Shown here: one piece after another, positions 50,401 to 59,400 of the stretch
Numbering within the stretch: position 1 is the stretch's first letter
Layout: every line of letters begins with the position of its first letter
From: Myxocyprinus asiaticus
Taxonomy: Eukaryota > Chordata > Actinopteri > Cypriniformes > Catostomidae
Length of the DNA stretch: 64,000 nucleotides
Direction: 5' to 3'
NCBI RefSeq assembly: GCF_019703515.2
Contig: NC_059379.1
Location: 26,378,880 to 26,442,879 of the forward strand
Translations under genes and position numbers: made by a program
The notes under the pieces: generated by a model
The model's input: only the letters and a program-made list of their open reading frames with translations
Database searches by the model: none
What the model was told of the DNA's origin: nothing

Positions 50401-53400
50401 ATTTGTTTTAGTATTGTGGCTGTCCAGTGGTGGGAGCTGTAAATTATGTAAATGTTTAATAATAATCACCTAATGTGCATGTTTAAAATGCAAAGTACTT
50501 GGGAATATGTGTAAATCTCATACAAAGAAAGTTGCATGGGTACCAGCTTAGTTTGTGTAGTACCCTGTTTTCAAGCCTAGCTTCAGTTGGAAAATGTCTG
50601 ATCTAATGATCATTTGACTATTCTAAAGGGGTCTCAGAACAAAGAAGCCACTAATCAAAACCAAGAAGACAATGCACATATGACAAACACCCAGGCAACT
50701 CCACCTATACCAGTCCCTGCAATTGTCAAGGTAGGACTAAGCAACTTCTCTGCCATTTACACTCAAAAAAACAGATTGTTCATTGCTATGTTTAAGCATC
50801 CCAACCAGTCCAACTTAGCAAAACAGGCTGAACCAATGTTTTGGGGCTGGGCTAACTGTTTGTCAATCAATGGAAGATGGGGGAAGCGTTTGGAAAACCT
50901 GTTTGACAACAGTCATTGTTTTTACTATTTCAGTGCTCACCATAAAGCTAATCTTCAATCACAAAATTTTAGATAACTTTGAGGATCTGAATTCACTGTT
51001 CTTTTCTTTTCTGTTCTTTTTAACTGAACAATGCAGTCCAAAATGTCAGACAAGAACCGCCACAAGAAGCCAAAAGATATCAAGCCTAAAGTAAAGAAAC
51101 TCAAGTACCACCAGTACATCCCACCAGACCAGAAGGCAGAGAAATCTCCTCCTCCACCCATGGACTCTGCGTATGCTCGTCTTCTGCAGCAGCAGCAGCT
51201 CTTCCTGCAGTTGCAGATCCTCAGCCAGCAGAAACACCAGCATCACTCTCACCCCCACCAGCATCAGTGTCCTCAGAGCCAGAGTTTCAGCTACCACACA
51301 TTGAACCAACACACACCAAATAAGTGAGTCCTGAGGAGACACTTTCCATAAATGTGAAATGGAGCACAAATTGGTGTCCCATTACTTTTTTTAGAAAATA
51401 TATCTGTAATATATGCTAGATTAACTATTATTATAGAACAAAATTTGAATAGCATGAAATGTATCTACTTTTAAATGAATTAGATGTATTGGGAAGATAA
51501 ATAATCTTATTCTATACAGTTTTCACACAAGTTGTAGTTTTGACTGGATTCGTCAAACTCACCCATTCAGCCCTGTTAATGTTGGAAAAATGATAAATAT
51601 TTCTTTAATTTGCGGGAAATATAAGTCTATCAAAAACTACAAACCAACATTTGTCTCCAAACTACAGTACATTGCATTTATTAAACTTTATTTTTATTTA
51701 GTGTTTTATTTTTTTTTATTTTATTTTATTTATTTTTTTTGCTAGAAATTATTAAATCACATAAATCAGGATTTTAACTGGTCCCAAATGTTGGTGACAT
51801 GTACAACTCATATAAACATTTATAAATATAAAATATATATATATATACACTGTGTGCCCAATTATTAGGCAAGTGAGTATTCTGATCTTATCATTATTTC
51901 CATGCACATTTTCCAACTCCAAACCATATAAACTTGAATGCTTATTGGATTAAATCATTTTCAGGTGATATGTATTTGTGTAATGAGGGAGGGTGTGACG
52001 AAAGTGACTAACACCTTATATCAAGGTGTGCATAATTATTAGGCAGCTTCATTACCTCTGGTAAAATGGGCCAAAAAAGAGATTTAACTGACACCGAAAA
52101 GTCAAATATTGTAAAATGCCTTTCAGACGGATGCAGCACTCTTGAAATAGCTAAACTATTGAGGCTTGTAACAACATTTTGTTGCGAATAGTCAACTGGG
52201 GCGCAAAAAAATGCATGGAGGTGAAAAGGCGCAAATTAACTGCAAAAGACTTGAGAAGAATTAAACCCATTATCCTCCAATGCTACCATATTCCAAAACT
52301 GCAACCTACCTGGAGTGTCCAGAAGTACAAGGTGCCAAGTGCTCAGAGACATGGCCAAGGTCAAGAAGGCTGACACATGACCACTACTGAATATATTCAC
52401 AAGTTGAAGCGTCAAGATTGGGCAAAGAAATACCTGAAGACAAATTTTTCAAAGGTTTTATGGACAGATGAAATGAGAGTGACTCTTGATGGACCAGATG
52501 GATGGGCCCGTGGCTGGATCACTAATGGACACAGGGCACCACTTCGAGTCAGGCGCCAGCAAGGTGGAGGAGGGGTACTTGTATGGGCTGCTATCATTAA
52601 GGATGAGGTAGTTGGACCTTTTCAAGTTGAAGATGGACTGAAACTCAACTCTCAAACCTACTGCCAGTTTCTGGAAAGTACTTTCTTCAAGCAGTGGTAC
52701 AGGAAGAAGTCCTCAGCATTCAAGAAGGCCATGATCTTTATGCAGGACAATGCTCCATCACATGCATCCAAGTACTCCACTGCTTGGCTAGCCAGAAAGG
52801 GCCTCAAAGATGACTAGACCCCCTTCCTCACCTGACTTAAATCCTACTGAGAACTTGTGGGCCCTTCTCAAACGTGAGATTTACAGTGAGGGAAGGCAAT
52901 ACACCTCTTTGAACAGCATTTGGGAGGCTGTGGTTGCAGCTTCAGTGAAAGTTGATCATGAACAGATCAAGAAACTGACAGACTCCATGGATGGAAGGCT
53001 CATGGCAGTTATTAAAAAGAAGCGTGGCTATATTGGTCACTGAATATTTTTGAAAGGCCAAACATTTTCCAGGCCATTTAATGTTACTTATTTGTTGCAC
53101 CTACCATTTAGAATAAACAATTGAGTTGGGAGAAATTCTTTTTGTAATTTAGTTGCCTAATAATTGTGCACACTAATAGTTGCCTAATAATTGTGCACAC
53201 TTATATATTCCCCTGAGAAAGACAAAACTCACTTTTTCTTTGTTAAACATTCAGGTTTGATGTTCAATAACATTTTGGATTGACTGAGAGCATTGTGTTT
53301 GTTCAACAATAAAATTAATCCCGAGGAATACAATCTGCCTAATAATTGAGCACGCAGTGTAAATACAAAATGCACCTAAGGAGCTCAAACAAAGTATTAT

Positions 53401-56400
53401 ACAAACTGTTTTATATAAGAATAAGTACCTTTCACTGACCCTAAGGAACTAAAGGAAATTCATGCAATTTTTGTTTTATTCAGAATATTTTTCAAAGGAA
53501 TGGTATGACAGAAAAAGCACTGTCTACTATTTATTTGTCAGTTAATTAAATGTATTTCTTTCTTCTGTGTAACAGGCAATCAAGTGAACAACAATTATCA
53601 TGTAGTTCAAATGGACCAACTAGCGGCATTAACAGTAGCTCCTCATCTCCTGTGAAGACAACCTACTGCAATCCCACCTCCATCACCCCAGTCAGACCAG
53701 GCCCTTTGCCTGCTAACCTAGATGACTTGAAGGTAGGTGCTGCTCTTTTACATGTTCTTACATCGGAGGTTGTGTGGCATTGTTGTTAAAGATCTGGCCT
53801 GGTAACCAAATGGTTATAGGTTTTGATTCCTGTAAGAGTTGATCTGTGATCTGTAACCATTGTGCCATTAAGCAAAGCATCCCTGGTTGTTCCAAAGGGA
53901 TTTTCAATGTAACAAATGTACTGTAAGTCACTTTGGATAAAAGTGTCTACTAAATGGCTGTAGGCGTTAATTACAGACAAATAAAGTGCGAACCAAAAGT
54001 CTGAGACCACTAGTAAAAATACCCCATTTGCATTTATTCTCATTTAATACCGCTTTTATTTTAAAAATTAAATATATTATCAGCATAACAATTTGAGTAA
54101 AAAGTTATTATTATTTATTTTATTTTTTTGTATATTTGGTATTCACTTGGTGGCCATCTTTGGAATGCTCCTGGGCAGCTATTTTCTATGTAAACAGTGG
54201 CATACAAGTGTACTACTTAAATGGGGAAAAATCAAACTCTTGGTTAAACGGTTGGTCAAGATTACGATCAAAGAACATCACTGGTATCATAAATTGTGCT
54301 TCTTTACCTTAGATTATGCTAAAAAATGAAATTTTCCCAGCTTGTATAGCTAATGTGCATGCACGTTCTCGAGATGATTGACAGGCGATGTCTGTATCTA
54401 AACGGTGATTGGCTCTTTAACCTGTAAGGCAGGGCTTCCTTTCTACATTTGTTGACCATTGGGCATTCCAATTTCTCCCATTCATTTTAATAGAAGTGAC
54501 CCGTCTCTGCTAAATAGTCTCTGGTATGTGTCCTTTTTTCTTTAATGACAGCATAAACTTGAGCTGGCATAGACTTCACAAGTCTGTGCAATACCTATGA
54601 TCCATGTTATCCAGCATGATCTGACAACGTTCCAAGGAGCATTTTGCCTGCTTTAATGAAATCTTTGTAAAAAGAAGGTAACATGGTCAAGATTTGGTTA
54701 TTTGATTATTAACCTAGAAATAGTACAGAATATTTCATATTTTTTCATAATTTTGTCAAATTAAATTTGATTTCGAATTCCAGATTTTAAATGTGGTTTC
54801 AGACTTTTGGAGCTCACCCTATATAGAATGCATTCACAGGCAACATCAACAAAAACAATTCTTTTAAAAAAGCATGACAGAAGAAATGTGTTGGGTTCAT
54901 GTTTGGATTCATTAATTTGTGTGATGGCAGGTATCTGAGCTAAGGCAACAACTGAGAGTACGTGGCCTGCCTGTGTCTGGCACTAAAACAGCTCTAATAG
55001 AACGACTACGGCCCTTTAAAGACTCCAGCTCCAGCTCTGGAGACATCAGCACTGTGACCTTCCCAGTGACCCCCACAGGATCTCTGTCATCCTACCAATC
55101 CCCGAACTCCTCAAGTGCCATGTCTCATGGTGGTGGCTACTACCCTTTCTGCAGCACCATCTCCACCCCACCCATCTCACCAGCCTCTTCTGACCTCTCT
55201 GTTAGTGGCTCTGTACCTGACAGCTTCAGTGATGTCACTATGTCTTCTCCACAGTTTGGCCTTCAGCCCTCTCCTGCCCAACTGAGCACGGATGAGGGCC
55301 AGAGCATATCAAGTGCCCTCGGAGCAGGTTGCCTATGTGGGGATACCCAGGCAGGTTTAGAGCCTCTGGGTCTAGATGCAGAGAAGGACAAGATGTTGGT
55401 GGAGAAGCAGAAGGTGATTGAGGAGCTCACATGGAAGCTCCACCGAGAACAGAGGCAGGTGGAGGAACTGCGGATGCAGCTTCACAAGAGGAAGCATGCT
55501 CATTGCCTGCAAGAATGCCCTACTCCACCACCAGGACCACCATCACAACATCTAATGCATCACCAGCCTCCATCCCAGATGCAGCAGTTTTATGGTGTGT
55601 CTGTCAAACAGGAGCATGTGGCTTCAAGCTGCCCTCTTTCATCGAAACAGCTGAAAGGAGGACCAAGCAACAGCTGCATGGAGGGGATGGGTCACTGTGA
55701 CCTACACAGTGGTCCTCACTGCCTCGAGGTGCCCTCCTCTGGAAGCCCCACTGGCCTCTCGGCCTTCCTGAGCCCCCAGTGCTCTCCTCAAGATTCCCCT
55801 GTCACCAAAACTTCCAGCAGCCCCCAGCCCAGCAGTTTGCCTTCCTCCCCCAGTCATCCCTACATGCTGACCCCTCCTCTGGGCAGAGATGGCTGCTCTC
55901 ACCCATTGGCTCAAAACGGACCCAGACCATGCAATATGCAGGTACTTAGCATCATGCAGAGAGCTGAACACTTCTGGTAAACTTCTGAAATTGACTTGCA
56001 CGCTACAACATAATAGTCACATACCCTTACAAAAATTAATCGACTGCCATGGTACTTTGATATAGTTCTGAATGATTGCCATAATCATATACCAAGGTAT
56101 TTACATGGTATTTCCAGCTAATTCATAAAATACCAAGGTGATTACAATGGAATTTACATGCTACTCCAGGTTATTTTAAAGAATACCGTGGTATGTCAAT
56201 GGTGCTCCAAGGCAATTCAAAGAATGCCACGGTATTAACATGGTATTTTTAAGGTATCCCAAATAATACCATGATATTTACATGATACTTCAAGGTACTT
56301 AAAAAATACCATGAAATTTACATGGCTCTTCAAGGTACTTCAAAGAAAACCATGGTGTAACTCAGTGAGTAAAGACGCTGACTACCACCCCTGGAGTCAC

Positions 56401-59400
56401 GAGTTCGAATCCAGGGCGTGCTGAGTGACTCGAGCCAGGTCTCCTAAGCAACCAAATTGGTCCGGTTGCTAGGGAGGTAAGAGTCACATGGGGTAACCTC
56501 CTCGTGGTCGCTATAATGTGATTCGTTCTCGGTGGGGCGCGTGGTGAGTTGTGCGTGGATGCCGCGGAGAATGGAATGAAGACTCTACACGTGCTATGTC
56601 TCTGCGGTAACGCGCTCAACAAGCCACGTGATAAGATGCGCGGATTGACGGCCTCAGACTCGGAAGCTACTGAGATTCGTCCTCCACCACCCGGATTGAG
56701 GCAAGTCATTATGCCACCACGAGGACTTAGAGTGTATTGGGCATTCCAAATTGGGGAGAAAATGGAGAAAAAATCATGGTATTTAAAGTACATGGTAGTC
56801 AAAGTAATTCAAATATTATCAAAGTATTGTGCAAGGTACTGCAAGGTACTTCAAAGAATACCATGGTATTTACATGGTACTCCAAGGTGCTTCAAAGAAT
56901 ACCAAGGTACTTGCATACATACTACTTACATACTACTTCAATGTTTGTCAAAGAATACAATGTTATTTTTACATGTTACTCTTAAGTATTTCAAAGAATA
57001 CCATGGTATTTACATTGTCTCCAAGGTACTTCAAAGAATACTATGGTATTTACTTTGTACTCCATGGTACTTCAAAGAATACCATGGGATTTTTATGGTA
57101 CTCCAAGGTATTTCAAAGAATACCATGGTATTTACTTTGTACTCCAAGGTGTTTCAAAGAACACCATGGTATTTACATGGTACTCCAAGGTGCTTCAAAG
57201 AATACCAAGATACTTACATACTACTTCAATGTTCGTCAAAGAATACAATGTTTTTTTTTTTTCTTACATGGTACTCTACTGTAAAGTATTTCAAAGAATA
57301 CCATGGTGTTTACATGGTATTAGGTCTTTCAAAGAATATCATGGTATTTACTTTGTACTCCAAAGTACTTCAAAGAATACCAAGGCATTTACATACTACT
57401 TCAATGTACCTCAAAAAATACCATTGTATTTATATGGTACTCCAAGGTATGTCAAAGAATACCATGGTACATGTAACATGTCCATAAAACATGGTACGAC
57501 TATGGTTCCAGGTAAAAAACATCCAGATGATTAAATGGTATTTTCTGATACATTTTGTTTGTGTAATCGTTAGTGTTATCAGGCTAAGCAACTAATTGGT
57601 GAAATATTTCTCTCACAGTTACAACAGAAAAATGTCGGACAGACGGTGAGCTGCTCATATTCATCTGACCAAAGAAGCATGCAGCCTGTATGCCCAAGCC
57701 CTGCAGAAAGCAACTTAAACCCCAGAGGGTCATCAAAGGCCAAGAGTGCTAACATGCAGCAAAAAGTATGTGAAAAACAAATTAAGTATAACTAAATAAT
57801 CCTATGGGAAAAACTTAATTCATGCACAAAACCCACATGAGAAATCATCAAATAAACTTTTTTTTTCTGCATCTCCTGCAACAGTAAGTCTCAATTACAT
57901 TGCACAAGATTTTGCTATTGCTCAGATGTTTAAAAGTATGGCTTTTTGTTAAAATATTTTTCCACAAATATTTTAATATAGCAGTCATGTGTCTTCATCA
58001 ACATACCTTGGAATTGCCAAGATTCATTGAACTGTTTAATCATGTGAAGTCACAAGAGCTCCTCAATGAACATGAGCATGGTCATGTGATCATCACATGC
58101 CCAAACATATGGAAGCTCTCACACAAGGTGGTGTTTAATCTCGCTGGTATTTGTTGTCATTCGGCCAGAGTTTACACCATCTTCAAGAAAGATATGATAG
58201 ATTTCTTAACGACCACAAAGAGACAAAGCAGGAAACCTTTGGTGCCCCCTTGCGCATGGTCCAAACATACAAATGCAGTCTGCCTCACATCAAAGAGACC
58301 TTCTAGAACCTTCTCCTTCTCCAGTCCCTCTTCCTCTTCAGAGGTGTAACATTTCACCCTGTCTCCTTATATAGGAGGCAATATTGCACTCTCCCAGGCA
58401 CGTTGACCCAAAGTCTCCCACCACTGCCTTCTGTAGTTCAGATTCTTCTGCATCCAACACTAAACAGCCCCCATGCTATGAGGATGCTGTAAAACAGGTA
58501 AAGCAGCCCCAAGAGTAGCCCCAACATCACTGCTCTAATTTATGGCTCGCTCCTCTCCTCTTCCCCTGTAGAGTGCACTCCTCTGCTCTCACACTGCACA
58601 CTCTTGTATCCGCAAAAAGAGATTTCTGGCTGTCTTTTTAGAAAAGAGCTTTGCTAAAATTCTTGCTAAAGAGGAACTTATGAGTGGCAGTGTTAATGCT
58701 GCGGAAAGTCAGAGTTGCTGTATTGTGGGGCTATTCGAATCCACTCCTGGAGAGCCACCAGAGATTAACTCCAACCCTAATCAAACACACCTGAACAAGA
58801 TTATCAAGGCCTTCAAGAGGATTAAATGACAAATGTAGGAGTTGCAAATGAATGCAAAAAAATTTGAATATCGCAAGAACATTCTGCAAATAAAGCAGTG
58901 TTTCCGTCCATGTTCAAGAGAACGAAATCGTAATTTCCAAGGAATAATTAGTACAAAATAGAAATGGAAATAGACAAACTGGTCTAATTTTTTACGTGAC
59001 TCATACACACTTTTCTGGTGAAATGAACAAGTAAAACGGCAGATAATCTGTTCATAAACACTTAGTTTTTACAATGTTCCTCGCACAATAGCCGCTTTTC
59101 CACTATCGGACCAGTGCGAGCCAGGGCCATAAACTAGTCAGCCGGGGCTAATAGCCTCAGACCTCAAGCCGCGAGACCAAAATCGCTCTGCATTCCTACC
59201 ATCAGGCCAAAATCCCAGTAGCATTGCCCTAAAACCTGCCCTTTATACACCACCCTGGTGCAAATGTCACACACCCCGCCCATTTCAAAAGCCAAACAAA
59301 ATCCGCATGTTATCTCGAACCATGGAAAGTTCTTCCTTTGTCCATTGTGCATCTTAATGGATTTGTAATGTGCCCCAAATTTTTTTGCCGAGATGCAGGT

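Noticed and set aside
56549..57534. Long overlapping open frames (up to 312 codons) with repeated 'SKNTMVF'/'YFKEYHGIY' phrases
   Set aside because: They arise from the ~41-bp tandem array (not a multiple of 3) plus an antisense-free SINE body, inside myocd intron 10. The same units read open in all three frames, which is a mark of repeat composition, not a protein.
57900..58349. 149-codon plus-strand frame
   Set aside because: Entirely inside myocd intron 11, between two well-supported exons, with no domain or homology that I recognise.
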